Shown: one piece after another, positions 42,996-51,260 of the stretch | Numbering within the stretch: the first letter of the stretch is position 1 | How the letters are laid out: each line of letters begins with the position of its first letter | DNA from: MB-PLM-2 sp964385715 | GTDB taxonomy: Bacteria; Planctomycetota; Planctomycetia; Pirellulales; UBA7805 | Assembly: GCA_964385715.1 (NCBI GenBank) | Contig: CAYLRE010000001.1 | Coordinates: 19,266 to 83,265 of the forward strand | DNA: 64,000 nt | Reading direction: 5' to 3' | Notes under the pieces: generated by a model | What the model was told of the DNA's origin: nothing | The model's input: the letters and a program-made list of their open reading frames with translations, nothing else | The model's database searches: none | Translations under genes and position numbers: made by a program

Positions 42996-43322
42996 TTAGC
43001 GGTACCAAATCCGCGTGCGAGTCGTGCCGCCGACGAAGTGCCGTCGCGTGTAAATGCGATGATGGCGGTACATGAACTCGTGCGGATTGAACGGCTGGTA
43101 CGTTACAAACGTGTGCCCTACCAACGGTGGCGTCGGTCGCGGGCAAAGGTGCATGGCCGCGGGATAGGCACCCGAATAGCCGGCACCAACGTAGTAGTTG
43201 TAGAACAGGTCCTGGTTCTGGACGGGGTATCCGCACTCGGCGGCCTGGGCCTGTGAATCAACAGCGAATACGGCCAACAAGCTCGCCGCGGCGATGACCA
43301 ATGCAATGCAGCTTCGCGACAT
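42996..43322 (-). CDS. Small exported Tyr/His-rich protein (108 aa)
   Basis: The protein has a signal peptide (IALVIAAASLLAVFAVDSQAQAA) and a short mature part with two Cys and many Tyr, Pro and Arg: CGYPVQNQDLFYNYYVGAGYSG, LCPRPTPPLVGHTFVTYQPFNPHEFMYRHHRIYTRR. AGGAG lies 9 bases before the ATG at 43322, which decides this start. No family is recognised. It lies 144 bases upstream of the similar-style gene at 42354. Confidence 0.7.
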   Translation of the reverse strand: MSRSCIALVIAAASLLAVFAVDSQAQAAECGYPVQNQDLFYNYYVGAGYSGAYPAAMHLCPRPTPPLVGHTFVTYQPFNPHEFMYRHHRIYTRRHFVGGTTRTRIWYR

Positions 43323-43750
43323 TGGATCAGCTCCTGATGGATTGGGTGTGGCGGGTATGGGAAGGGCACCTGGCGTGTGGGGCATCCGCCGTGGGTCAGG
43401 CGGGACCTGTTGAGTGATTGCGGCGGCAACTTTCGCGGCGGCGAATCGACTCGGCCAAGGTGGAACAGAGAAGCGCCGCTCTCAAATCAAGGACGACACA
43501 TCCTCTGCCAAAACATGTCTCGGCACTTGTCGGTCCTAGCGGTGAGTCTTTATGTGACGGATGTTCCAATTAGCCGTTTGTCCCACCTGTATCGGGCCAA
43601 ACCGGCTCGCGAGGCCGCCATACAACGGGTATAATCCGCACCGCCCGCAAGGTTTAACACGCTCGCGACCCCGATTCGCTGACGCTACACCCAGGACACT
43701 GCAATCGTCACGTCACCAAAGATGGTGACGTCACCACGGAGGAACCCCGC
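43323..43750. other. Intergenic region upstream of topoisomerase VI genes
   Basis: This divergent ~430-bp gap separates the exported protein gene from the topoisomerase VI operon. It contains the hairpin at 43707-43734. No gene is supported; a short open frame at 43377-43634 shows no gene-like features. Confidence 0.4.
43707..43734 (+). promoter_or_regulatory. Inverted repeat just upstream of the topoisomerase VI B ribosome-binding site
   Basis: GTCACGTCACC and GGTGACGTCAC form an 11-bp stem with one mismatch and a 6-base loop. It ends 4 bases before GGAGG (43738-43742), which is 8 bases from the GTG start. It could be an operator or an RNA hairpin that controls translation. Confidence 0.55.
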
Positions 43751-45928
43751 GTGGGTCAGGTAAAGAAGAAAAAGAAGAAGGCCGCGCAGCCGGCGCGGAA
43801 GAAGAGGGTCAAAAAGAAGGTCCGCCGAGCCACCGCTTCCAAGAACGGTGCATCCGAGAACGGGGCCGCTAGCAACGGCGAGGCAGCCGCCGCCAGTGGC
43901 AAGAAAGTCGCTCGCAAACGTCGCGCCACCGCCCAGTCGATGGCCGCCGGTCAGCGCGACATTTCGGTCAGCGAATTCTTCGCCAAGAACCGCCACCTGC
44001 TTGGATTCGATAATCCTCGCAAGGCCCTACTGACCACCATCAAGGAAGCGGTCGACAACTCGCTCGACGCCTGCGAAGAAGCGGGCATCCTGCCTGAGAT
44101 TTGGGTGCACGTCGAACAGACCGGTAATGCCCGCTACAAGGTCGGCGTGCAAGACAACGGCCCCGGCATCGTCAAGAAACAGATCCCGCTGATCTTTGGC
44201 AAGCTGCTCTACGGCTCCAAGTTCCACCGCCTGCGCATGAGCCGCGGGCAACAAGGTATCGGTATCAGTGCGGCCGGCATGTACGGCGTTCTGACCACAG
44301 GCAAACCGGTCAAGATTAGCTCCAAGGTCTCTAAGCGAAAGCCGATCCACTACTACGAAATTCAAATCGACACCAAGGTCAACAAGCCGGAAATCCTCAA
44401 CGGACGTGGCGACGGCGAAGACATTCCGCCCGGTGGTAAGGGCGAGACCTACATGAAGAAAAAGGGAATCGAATGGGCCGCCCGCTACGGCGACGACCCC
44501 AACGATCCCGACGCCAAGGAAGTCGTCAGCGGAACCCGCGTGACGATCGAGCTGGAAGCCAAGTACCAACGCGGCCGCGGCAGTGTCGACGAGTACCTGG
44601 AACAAACGGCCATCGCCAATCCGCACGTCACCATTCACTACCTCGATCCGGACGGTAACACGAGCAGCTACCACCGCTCGACCGAACAGTTGCCGGCCGA
44701 GCCGAAGGAAATCAAACCGCATCCCTACGGTGTCGAGCTTGGCCGTCTGATCGCCATGCTCAAAGAGACCGACGCCTCGACGGTCACGCAGTTCCTCACC
44801 CAGTCGTTCTCCCGCGTCAGTCCTTCCGTGGCTCGCAAGATCTGCGAAGGGGCCGACATCTCCGTGCGGGCGAGCACGAAGAAGATCGGTCGCGGTGAGG
44901 CGGATCGTGTCTACCAGTCGATTCAAGAAACCAAGATCGCTGCCCCCCGGACCGACTGCATCTGCCCGATCGGCGAAGAGTTGATCCTCAAAGGGTTGCA
45001 TCAAGTCGTACCCGGCGAGTTCTATGCCGCCGCCACGCGACCGCCAAACGTCTATCGCGGCAACCCCTTCCAAATCGAAGTCGGGCTCGCCTACGGTGGC
45101 GGACCGAGCACGTCGCAGGTAACCCGCGAGACGCTCGTTGAGCTGCTCAGCCAAACCGATCTTCGCACGATGCGTCAGTTCTTAATTCATACCTTCAACG
45201 GCATCGGCGCGGAATCGGCCGACAAGATCATCAAGGCTTCTGGCCTCGGCACGCGACAGTCGCCCGCCAGGCTCAAGCCGAAGGAGATCGACGAGTTCCA
45301 TGCCGCCATGCAAGGTGTGAACGTCAGTGAGGGGCAATCGATGAACGTGCTCCGCTACGCCAACCGCGTGCCGCTGCAGTTCCAGCATGGTGCCTGTGCG
45401 ATTACCCAATCAGTCATCAACAACAACTGGCGAAGCTACGGGTTGAGCCAATCGCGAGGTTCACTCCCCTCCGGTCCGGTCACCGTCATGATTCACATGG
45501 CCAGTGTGTGGGTGCCGTTCACGAGCGAATCGAAAGAAGCGGTTGCCAGCTACCCGGAAATCGAAAAGGAACTCCGCCTGGCTTTGCAGTCGGTCGGTCG
45601 CAAACTGGGCATGTATCTGCGGCGCCGCATCCGCGTTCGTCAGGAAGGCGAGAGGCGCAACATCTTCCTACGATACCTGGGCGAGGTCGCCCGAGCTGTG
45701 AGCGAGGTGAACCAGACCGATCAAAAGAAGCTCTACGACAACTTGATGACAATCGCCAAGAAAAAGACGGCCGAAGCGGACGTCAAGCTTGACAATCGCG
45801 GTCGTCCGGTCGACGAAGAAGAACTCGACCTGGGCGACAACGTGCTGATCGTCGATCCTGGCGACGCCAACGAACAACTGCTCGCCCAAGCCGGCAAGAA
45901 AACGGTCGTCGAAGACGAGGAAGAGTAA
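43751..45928 (+). CDS. top6B: DNA topoisomerase VI subunit B
   Basis: Topoisomerase VI is a type IIB enzyme that relaxes and decatenates DNA with ATP; subunit B is the GHKL ATPase. The 725-residue product has the ATP-site motifs KEAVDNSLDACEEAG (Glu99, Asn103), DNGPGI (135-140), and GQQGIGISAAGMYG, followed by the H2TH and transducer domains (SGTRVTIELEAKYQRGR, and MIHMASVWVPFTSESKEAVA). Residues 1-62 are a Lys/Arg/Ala-rich tail (KKKKKKAAQPARKKR), and the last ~35 are acidic. GTG at 43751 has GGAGG 8 bases upstream. Subunit A follows. This enzyme is mainly archaeal and is scarce in bacteria. Confidence 0.96.
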   Translation: MGQVKKKKKKAAQPARKKRVKKKVRRATASKNGASENGAASNGEAAAASGKKVARKRRATAQSMAAGQRDISVSEFFAKNRHLLGFDNPRKALLTTIKEAVDNSLDACEEAGILPEIWVHVEQTGNARYKVGVQDNGPGIVKKQIPLIFGKLLYGSKFHRLRMSRGQQGIGISAAGMYGVLTTGKPVKISSKVSKRKPIHYYEIQIDTKVNKPEILNGRGDGEDIPPGGKGETYMKKKGIEWAARYGDDPNDPDAKEVVSGTRVTIELEAKYQRGRGSVDEYLEQTAIANPHVTIHYLDPDGNTSSYHRSTEQLPAEPKEIKPHPYGVELGRLIAMLKETDASTVTQFLTQSFSRVSPSVARKICEGADISVRASTKKIGRGEADRVYQSIQETKIAAPRTDCICPIGEELILKGLHQVVPGEFYAAATRPPNVYRGNPFQIEVGLAYGGGPSTSQVTRETLVELLSQTDLRTMRQFLIHTFNGIGAESADKIIKASGLGTRQSPARLKPKEIDEFHAAMQGVNVSEGQSMNVLRYANRVPLQFQHGACAITQSVINNNWRSYGLSQSRGSLPSGPVTVMIHMASVWVPFTSESKEAVASYPEIEKELRLALQSVGRKLGMYLRRRIRVRQEGERRNIFLRYLGEVARAVSEVNQTDQKKLYDNLMTIAKKKTAEADVKLDNRGRPVDEEELDLGDNVLIVDPGDANEQLLAQAGKKTVVEDEEE

Positions 45929-46209
45929 GAGAGAACAGGGAGGTCCGGGAGGGCGAGGCTCCTGCCGAGCCACGGTAGAGAGAGTTGATTCGCAATCCAC
46001 ACTGGTAGCAAGCTACCAGTGGCACCCACCCACAACCCGAAGCGTCAGCGAGGGACACAACGTTAGACGTTCACCAACACCATAGCCCCTTTGCGTTTGC
46101 GTCACGGAGTGCCGCACGACTATGGCCGTTGATCAAGAACATCCCGATCCGGCCTTCGGCCTTACGAAGAGACAACACAACCGACACCAACTGAGAAAGA
46201 ACATAGGCC
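45929..46209. repeat. Mosaic of four dispersed repeats between top6B and top6A
   Basis: Within 280 bases lie GGAGGGCGAGGCTCCTGCC (45947-45971), the palindrome CTGGTAGC-AA-GCTACCAG with GGCACCC (46001-46028), ACCCGAAGCGTCAGCGAGGGA (46032-46062), and GCGTTTGCGTCACGGAGTGC (46093-46121). Each recurs elsewhere in the window. No ORF is supported. Confidence 0.75.
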
Positions 46210-47463
46210 ATGGCCAAGAAGAAAGTGGCACGTAAAAAAAAGGTCGTTCGCAAGAAGACCCCCGCTCGCGCCGGCACGAAAAAGACCGTCAAGAAGAAGG
46301 TCAAGAAAAAAGTCCGCCGCGCAGAGGCTCCCAAGCGGTCCAACGGTGCCCGACCGAAGCTGGGAACGCGCGATAAGCAAACGATGGGCAAGCTCGTCAA
46401 TCTGGCCGACGAGGTGGTCGCCTCGGCCGCCAAGAAGCGAAACGCCGACCCGCACTTGGACGTTCCCACGCGGAGCCTCTCCAACGTCAAGTACAACACC
46501 CGCAAGCGGTTCATCGAGATGGGCCGCAACACGAATCGCCGTCACCTGTTCAATCTTTCCCAGGCCAAGAGCTACATGCAGACGATGCTGGTCGGCAGTG
46601 GCTGCAAGCAGCTGATCGAGCAGGACAAGAACACGAGCATTCGAGGTCTCTACTACATGCTCAAGCACACCATCGAAGGGACCAAGGAGAACACCTTTGA
46701 AGAGCAGTCCGACTGCGATCCGGTCATCGAAGACATGGAGGTGCTACTAGGTTCACTCCGCGAAGAGCTGCATCTGTACGCCGACAAGAAGGGCGAGATG
46801 GTCGGCAACCTCAAACTGCTCGATAACGGCGACGAGATCGACTGCTCCCGCATGGGCTCCGGCGGCTACGGCATCCCCTCGATCGTCGAACCACACGCGA
46901 TTCAATTCAAAGAGTGCAAAGCGAAGTTTGTCCTGCATGTCGAAAAAGGTACCGTCTGGCAGCGCTTCAACGAGGACAAGTTCTGGCGCGAACACAACTG
47001 CATCCTCACCCACGGTGGTGGACAGCCACCACGCGGGGTGCGCAGGCTTTTGAACCGACTACACAACGAACTCAAGTTGCCCGTCTATTGCCTGTTGGAT
47101 AACGATCCCTGGGGATACTACATCTACAGCGTGATCAAGCAGGGCTCGATCAATCTGGCCTACGAATCGCAACGGATGGCGATCCCCGACGCCCGCTTCA
47201 TGGGCCTGCGGAGCAAGGACTACGACCGCTGCAATCTAAGCCCGAGCGTGAAGATCGATCTCAACGAGAACGATCGCAAGCGGGCTCGTCAGATCGCCAA
47301 GTACCCTTGGTTCGAGAAGAAAAAGGCGTGGCAGAAAGAAATCCAGATGATGCTGGACAACGACTTCAAGCTGGAAGTCGAAGCCTTGCTGAGCAAGGAC
47401 ATCAGCTACGTGACCGAGGAATATGTCCCGGCCCGGCTGAAGGACAAGGACTGGTTGGATTAG
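46210..47463 (+). CDS. top6A: DNA topoisomerase VI subunit A (Spo11-like)
   Basis: Subunit A is the DNA-cleaving half, homologous to Spo11. The 417-residue product has the winged-helix motif TSIRGLYYMLKHTIEG with the catalytic Tyr in YY (148-149), and a Toprim domain with Glu245 (VLHVEKGTVWQRF) and Asp297/Asp299 (LLDNDPWGYYIY). The C-terminal segment FMGLRSKDYD and KIDLNENDRKRARQIAKYPWF are typical. Residues 1-45 are a Lys-rich tail (KKKVARKKKVVRKK), similar to that of subunit B. ATG at 46210 has no strong upstream SD. It belongs with the upstream top6B. Confidence 0.96.
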   Translation: MAKKKVARKKKVVRKKTPARAGTKKTVKKKVKKKVRRAEAPKRSNGARPKLGTRDKQTMGKLVNLADEVVASAAKKRNADPHLDVPTRSLSNVKYNTRKRFIEMGRNTNRRHLFNLSQAKSYMQTMLVGSGCKQLIEQDKNTSIRGLYYMLKHTIEGTKENTFEEQSDCDPVIEDMEVLLGSLREELHLYADKKGEMVGNLKLLDNGDEIDCSRMGSGGYGIPSIVEPHAIQFKECKAKFVLHVEKGTVWQRFNEDKFWREHNCILTHGGGQPPRGVRRLLNRLHNELKLPVYCLLDNDPWGYYIYSVIKQGSINLAYESQRMAIPDARFMGLRSKDYDRCNLSPSVKIDLNENDRKRARQIAKYPWFEKKKAWQKEIQMMLDNDFKLEVEALLSKDISYVTEEYVPARLKDKDWLD

Positions 47464-47487
47464 GTTGACGAACGAGGGGCGGCCTCG

Positions 47488-48090
47488 ATGCAGAACAGCG
47501 ACGAGACATCGGATAAGGTGAAAAGCAACAGGAGGCGATTTCAATTTCGTCTCCGGTCCCTACTTATCCTGGTGGCGATCGCGTCCGTCGCTTTCTGGAT
47601 CATCGCCGATTACACGCCGCTGATCCGTGGGTACGTTGCGAACCAAAGCTACTTGTACGAAGCAGTCTTAGACGAAGACATCCCAACGATTCAAGCTATT
47701 CTTAGCAAGCGCCCGGAACTGGTCGACAGAACCTGGGCGGGATATACGCCATTGTATAACGCCGCGAGTTCAGGCAAGGCAGAGGCGGTCAAAGTCTTGA
47801 TCGACAGTGGCGCGGACGTCAATCTAGCGTCAATCCGCACTCGCCGGACGCCACTGATGAGCTCGTGCGGTCTGTCAGGCAATCCCGACATAACGAGAAT
47901 GTTGCTAAGGGCGGGCGCGAACGTCAACGCGACTGACGTTGATAGTTGGACTGCATTGGACCATGCTTACGACGATGGGGTGCCAGGCGCCGCCAGCATT
48001 TTACTTGAATACAAGGCAAAGACTGGACAGGAACTTCTGCGGGCAAGGACGGGACGGCAAGACAGGCCGAGTATAACCGAATTCCCTTGA
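47488..48090 (+). CDS. Membrane-anchored ankyrin repeat protein
   Basis: The 200-residue protein has a basic cytosolic N-terminus, then RRRFQFRLRSLLILVAIASVAFWIIA, one transmembrane segment, and about three to four ankyrin repeats: GYTPLYNAASSGKAEAVKVLIDSGADVNLAS, RTPLMSSCGLSGNPDITRMLLRAGANVNATD and SWTALDHAYDDG. Ankyrin repeats mediate protein contacts. The FQF(R/S)LR segment before the helix recurs in other planctomycete membrane proteins. It starts 24 bases after top6A, but a functional link is not evident. Confidence 0.8.
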   Translation: MQNSDETSDKVKSNRRRFQFRLRSLLILVAIASVAFWIIADYTPLIRGYVANQSYLYEAVLDEDIPTIQAILSKRPELVDRTWAGYTPLYNAASSGKAEAVKVLIDSGADVNLASIRTRRTPLMSSCGLSGNPDITRMLLRAGANVNATDVDSWTALDHAYDDGVPGAASILLEYKAKTGQELLRARTGRQDRPSITEFP

Positions 48091-48119
48091 CTTTGCTCGC
48101 CCCAGTGCTATCCTATAAT
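48087..48119 (+). promoter_or_regulatory. Probable promoter of the higBA operon
   Basis: A consensus -10 box TATAAT (48114-48119) is 27 bases before the toxin start. TTGACT (48087-48092) is a possible -35 box, but the 21-base spacer is longer than usual. Confidence 0.5.
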
Positions 48120-48145
48120 ACAGGACACTCGCTCCAGGAAACCCC

Positions 48146-48424
48146 ATGATCCGCTCATTTCGTTGTCGCGAAACGGAGAGGCTATTCAACCTGCAGCCGT
48201 CACGAAGGTTTCGTGCCATCGAGAGAGTGGCCAGGCGAAAGCTTGAATTACTCAATGCTGCCACCAACCTCTTCGACCTTCGCGTGCCACCGGGAAACCG
48301 GCTTGAATCTCTCAAAGGCGACCGAAAAGGACAGCACAGCATTCGCGTCAACGATCAGTGGCGGGTCTGCTTCGTATGGCGAGACAACGATGCTCATGAC
48401 GTAGAAATCGTCGACTACCACTAA
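48146..48424 (+). CDS. higB: HigB-type toxin (RelE/ParE superfamily)
   Basis: The 92-residue protein has the HigB pattern: MIRSFRCRETERLFN, a RRKLELLNAATNLFDLRVPPGNRLESLKGDRKGQHSIRVNDQWRV segment with the conserved basic residues, and an ending VEIVDYH. HigB toxins cleave mRNA on the ribosome. It is followed 27 bases later by the HigA-type antitoxin, and the toxin-first order is typical of higBA. A TATAAT box precedes it. Confidence 0.92.
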   Translation: MIRSFRCRETERLFNLQPSRRFRAIERVARRKLELLNAATNLFDLRVPPGNRLESLKGDRKGQHSIRVNDQWRVCFVWRDNDAHDVEIVDYH

Positions 48425-48451
48425 CTTGCGACCATCGCGATCGAGGCCACC

Positions 48452-48769
48452 ATGGCAACCAAGCGAACCAAACCGCTCGAACCGATTCATCCTGGCGAAA
48501 TTCTTTTGGAGGAGTTTCTCCGCCCACTTGAGCTGAGCCAGAACAGGCTAGCTCGCGACATCGACGTACCGGCCACGCGGGTTAACGACATCGTCAATGG
48601 CTTGCGACCGATTACCGTCGACACGGCCATGCGACTGAATCGCTACTTTGGCAACTCGGCCCAGTTCTGGCTCAACCTACAGCAGCGGTACGATCTGATC
48701 ACCGCCGAGCACAAGCTGGGTGCCACACTCGACAAACGAATTCGACAGCGGGAACAACAGGCGTCGTAG
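48452..48769 (+). CDS. higA: HigA-type antitoxin (XRE helix-turn-helix)
   Basis: The 105-residue protein has an XRE helix-turn-helix of the HigA/VapI type: HPGEILLEEFLRPLELSQNRLARDIDVPATRVNDIVNGLRPITVDTAMRLNRYFGNSAQFWLNLQQRYDL. It binds and neutralises HigB and represses the higBA promoter. The 27-base gap from higB supports the operon. The C-terminal tail is charged. Confidence 0.93.
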   Translation: MATKRTKPLEPIHPGEILLEEFLRPLELSQNRLARDIDVPATRVNDIVNGLRPITVDTAMRLNRYFGNSAQFWLNLQQRYDLITAEHKLGATLDKRIRQREQQAS

Positions 48770-48801
48770 CGATACCGCACCCTCCTCCAAGAAAGCCCAA
48801 T

Positions 48802-49122
48802 ATGAGCCAAGGCTACACCCACATCGTCGACCTGGCCAAGGAAACAAAGCCGCCGGAAGACGGCATCCTGACCCGCACGTTGTTTGGCGACGACGATCTG
48901 AAGGCGGTGATCTTTGGGTTTGGCCCCGGCGAAGAACTTTCCGAACACACGGCCTCCATGCCGGCCATCCTGCACTTCATCGAGGGCGAAGCGGCCGTCA
49001 CGCTCGGCGACGACACCATTCAGGCCCAACCTGGCACCTGGGTTCATATGCCGGCCAATCTGAAACACAGCATCAAGACGTCATCGCCGGTGGTGATGCT
49101 GCTGCTACTTCTGAAGAAGTAG
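48802..49122 (+). CDS. Small cupin-domain protein
   Basis: The 106-residue protein is a single cupin domain. The pattern GPGEELSEHTASMPAILHFIEGEAAVTLGDDTIQAQPGTWVHMPANLKHSI shows the two cupin motifs, with His48 and Glu residues around 62 as likely metal ligands. A conserved Leu-rich ending (VMLLLLLKK) follows. Cupin functions vary, from binding to enzymatic, and none can be assigned. It begins 32 bases after higA in the same direction. Confidence 0.85.
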   Translation: MSQGYTHIVDLAKETKPPEDGILTRTLFGDDDLKAVIFGFGPGEELSEHTASMPAILHFIEGEAAVTLGDDTIQAQPGTWVHMPANLKHSIKTSSPVVMLLLLLKK

Positions 49123-49308
49123 CAGAACAGGTCGCTGTCGATTTTTGAAAGAGTCGCTCCGTCGCCTCCCGAACAGGCGACATCACGAAGCTTTCTTCGG
49201 TTTCCTTTGAATTCCTGGCTGCGACCGCCTTGCAATCGCCCGTCTCATCGCCGACAACTGCGGTAGCAGTTGTCGCTTCCCTACCGTTTCTTGGGCGGAG
49301 ACCGGCCG

Positions 49309-49773
49309 ATGCGTATTCTTCACTGCGTCTTCAAACTGAGCTGTTTCTTGGCTGCCGTGCTAATTGCCTTGGCCGGACTCTACGCTCCACTAGTTTGTCC
49401 ACCGGACTTCCAGCCAGGGCACGAGAAATACGACATCGAACAGAACCACTCCACGCCCTATGTCGGCACCCGCGGTTGTCCGGTTCTCGGGGAAACCACC
49501 TATTGGATCGACATTCATCACATGGCGATTCGACCAGAAGGGTTCACCGGCACCTTCGAAGAACTTCGTGAGAGCGGCCTGGAATACGAGAAGCTAACCG
49601 GCATCGATAAAGACGAAACGCGGGACATCATCCACTGGACGTCCCGCCTGGGCCGCGAGTCCCACGTCGACACCGGCCGGCTGATGTCAGAGGTCGCCTT
49701 CTTCGCCGGGGCGCTCTTGGTATTCATGCAGCTGGCCTGTTGGACCAGGCCGAAAACAGCGGAAAATGAGTAG
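49309..49773 (+). CDS. Hypothetical membrane protein, 154 aa
   Basis: The protein begins MRILHCVFKLSCFLAAVLIALAGLYAPLV (first transmembrane segment) and ends with a second (LMSEVAFFAGALLVFMQLACW), with a ~90-residue exposed region between them (NHSTPYVGTRGCPVLGETTYWIDIHHMAIRPEGFTG). ATG at 49309 begins directly before the first helix. No family is recognised. Confidence 0.65.
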   Translation: MRILHCVFKLSCFLAAVLIALAGLYAPLVCPPDFQPGHEKYDIEQNHSTPYVGTRGCPVLGETTYWIDIHHMAIRPEGFTGTFEELRESGLEYEKLTGIDKDETRDIIHWTSRLGRESHVDTGRLMSEVAFFAGALLVFMQLACWTRPKTAENE

Positions 49774-49845
49774 TTCCTGGCGCTTCAAAAGAAGCCGCCC
49801 CCGTTAACTCAAAGCAAAACATCACATCACAAAGGACTCTTGCTC

Positions 49846-50613
49846 ATGTCATCCTCGCAACGAACCCCTGCTATGACCAAGGTATCGATGCTGGTCTTGC
49901 CCTTTGTCATTTTCACGGCCAGCTGTAGTTCCACTGCCGACGATCCCGGGACGTCCCCAAAGTCGTCACCCGCTTTGACCGTCCAGGTGTCGAAGGTCGA
50001 AGCGAAACCGGCGGCCACGGCCAAGGAGGCTCTACGTTCCTTCTTGTACGCGCTTTCAGATCCCGATGAGGCGGCCGCTCAGGCGGTCATCAAAGCAGAC
50101 TCGAGCAATGACGTCCGAGAACTTGTCGCGGTGGTTTGCCTATTTTCTGGAGAATCGGTCCGCTTCAAGAAGGCACTCACGAAACAGTTCGGCGACGATT
50201 CTTGGGAGAAGTTCAACTCCGAAGAAAGTGGAGGAGCGACCGTCACCGTCCAGAGTCGCGAGACTTGTGACGAACTTCTTCAGGGCGATCTTGTCGAATC
50301 AGAAAACGAAGCGACGCTCAGCGGGCCAGATCTCTCAGCTCCGCTCAAGGCCATGCGCGTCGACGGTGGATGGCTCATCGACGCCGAAGCGTCGCTGCTC
50401 TCAGGAGGCATCCCAGCCGCGGCGATGCGAGCGCAAATGATGTCCATCATCAAGCCGATTCGAAAATTCACCCTGCAAGTCGAAAACGCACCGGCGAAAT
50501 GGGAGACCACGCTCGAAAAACTCGACGAAACGATGGGGCAAGAAATGCTCCAAGCCCTGATGGGCGCCGGCGCGGAAATAAACTTCTCGGACGTTGAAAT
50601 CAAGAGCGAGTGA
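49846..50613 (+). CDS. Lipoprotein of unknown function
   Basis: The 255-residue protein has a lipoprotein signal: VSMLVLPFVIFTASCSS, with Cys about 27 residues from the start. The mature part has KEALRSFLYALSDPDEAAAQAVIKADS and a C-terminal helical region (IIKPIRKFTLQVENAPAKWETTLEKLDETMGQEML), with no enzyme motif. ATG at 49846 (MSSSQRT) follows AAGGA; ATG at 49840 and 49873 are alternatives. Its function is unknown. Confidence 0.7.
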   Translation: MSSSQRTPAMTKVSMLVLPFVIFTASCSSTADDPGTSPKSSPALTVQVSKVEAKPAATAKEALRSFLYALSDPDEAAAQAVIKADSSNDVRELVAVVCLFSGESVRFKKALTKQFGDDSWEKFNSEESGGATVTVQSRETCDELLQGDLVESENEATLSGPDLSAPLKAMRVDGGWLIDAEASLLSGGIPAAAMRAQMMSIIKPIRKFTLQVENAPAKWETTLEKLDETMGQEMLQALMGAGAEINFSDVEIKSE

Positions 50614-50638
50614 CGTAGCGCGACTCTTACGTCCCGCG

Positions 50639-51232
50639 TCACGCTTGACAAAACACTTTGGGAAGGCCGCTTTCGCAATCGCCCAGGGCCTTTCCCTGCA
50701 GATCGCGAATGTCAATCGCGGCTCCGAACTCGGTAAAGACGTCGACAAAGCGGTCGACGTTCTCGCCCCAATAGATCATAGCACAGGCCATCGGCGCGCC
50801 TTTGGCCTGTGCTTTGCCCTCTTCTAAGAAGCGGAGACGGGTGTCGTACAAGAAGCAGACGGCCGCGGCCTGTCCCCAGACCGACTCCTTCCAATGCCGC
50901 GTGTTGGCAGCGACCGGAACCAAGGCAAGCACTTCGGCCGCATGTTCTGTGTGAGCATCGCGACAACGACGTAACCAATCGCGGATACTGCTCCCGCGTT
51001 TGCGATCAACACCATACGGCGGATTGACGTAAATAGTGCGAAAGTCCCACGACTTGCGAAGACCGTTGGCCTGCGGCAACAAGTAGGCGGTCTCAGCCGG
51101 AACGATCGAGAGCTTGTCGCTGCAAGGATCGAGCGCGATCGGCGAACCGAGCACGCGCACCACCGCATCGACATACTTAGGTGGCGTGCACCACCGCACG
51201 CTCTGCGACTTGATCGTTCGACCTGCCGTCAT
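50639..51232 (-). CDS. Phage-type N6-adenine DNA methyltransferase (Dam-like, DNA_N6-adenine MTase family)
   Basis: The 197-residue protein matches the phage N6-adenine methyltransferase family: SVRWCTPPKYVDAVVRVLGSPIALDPCSD (SAM-binding region), YVNPPYGVDRK (catalytic NPPY), and a C-terminal part with ALVPVAANTRHWKESVWGQ and CFLYDTRLRFLEEG. Such genes are common in phages and mobile DNA. It stands alone with no phage genes nearby, convergent with the lipoprotein gene (26-base gap). The target sequence cannot be predicted from the protein. Confidence 0.85.
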   Translation of the reverse strand: MTAGRTIKSQSVRWCTPPKYVDAVVRVLGSPIALDPCSDKLSIVPAETAYLLPQANGLRKSWDFRTIYVNPPYGVDRKRGSSIRDWLRRCRDAHTEHAAEVLALVPVAANTRHWKESVWGQAAAVCFLYDTRLRFLEEGKAQAKGAPMACAMIYWGENVDRFVDVFTEFGAAIDIRDLQGKALGDCESGLPKVFCQA

Positions 51233-51260
51233 TGGCGAGATTCCTTTCTACGAGCCGCGT

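Noticed and set aside
44027..45154. 375-residue antisense open frame in top6B
   Set aside because: Shadow of the topoisomerase gene; Val/Leu/Asp-rich without motifs.
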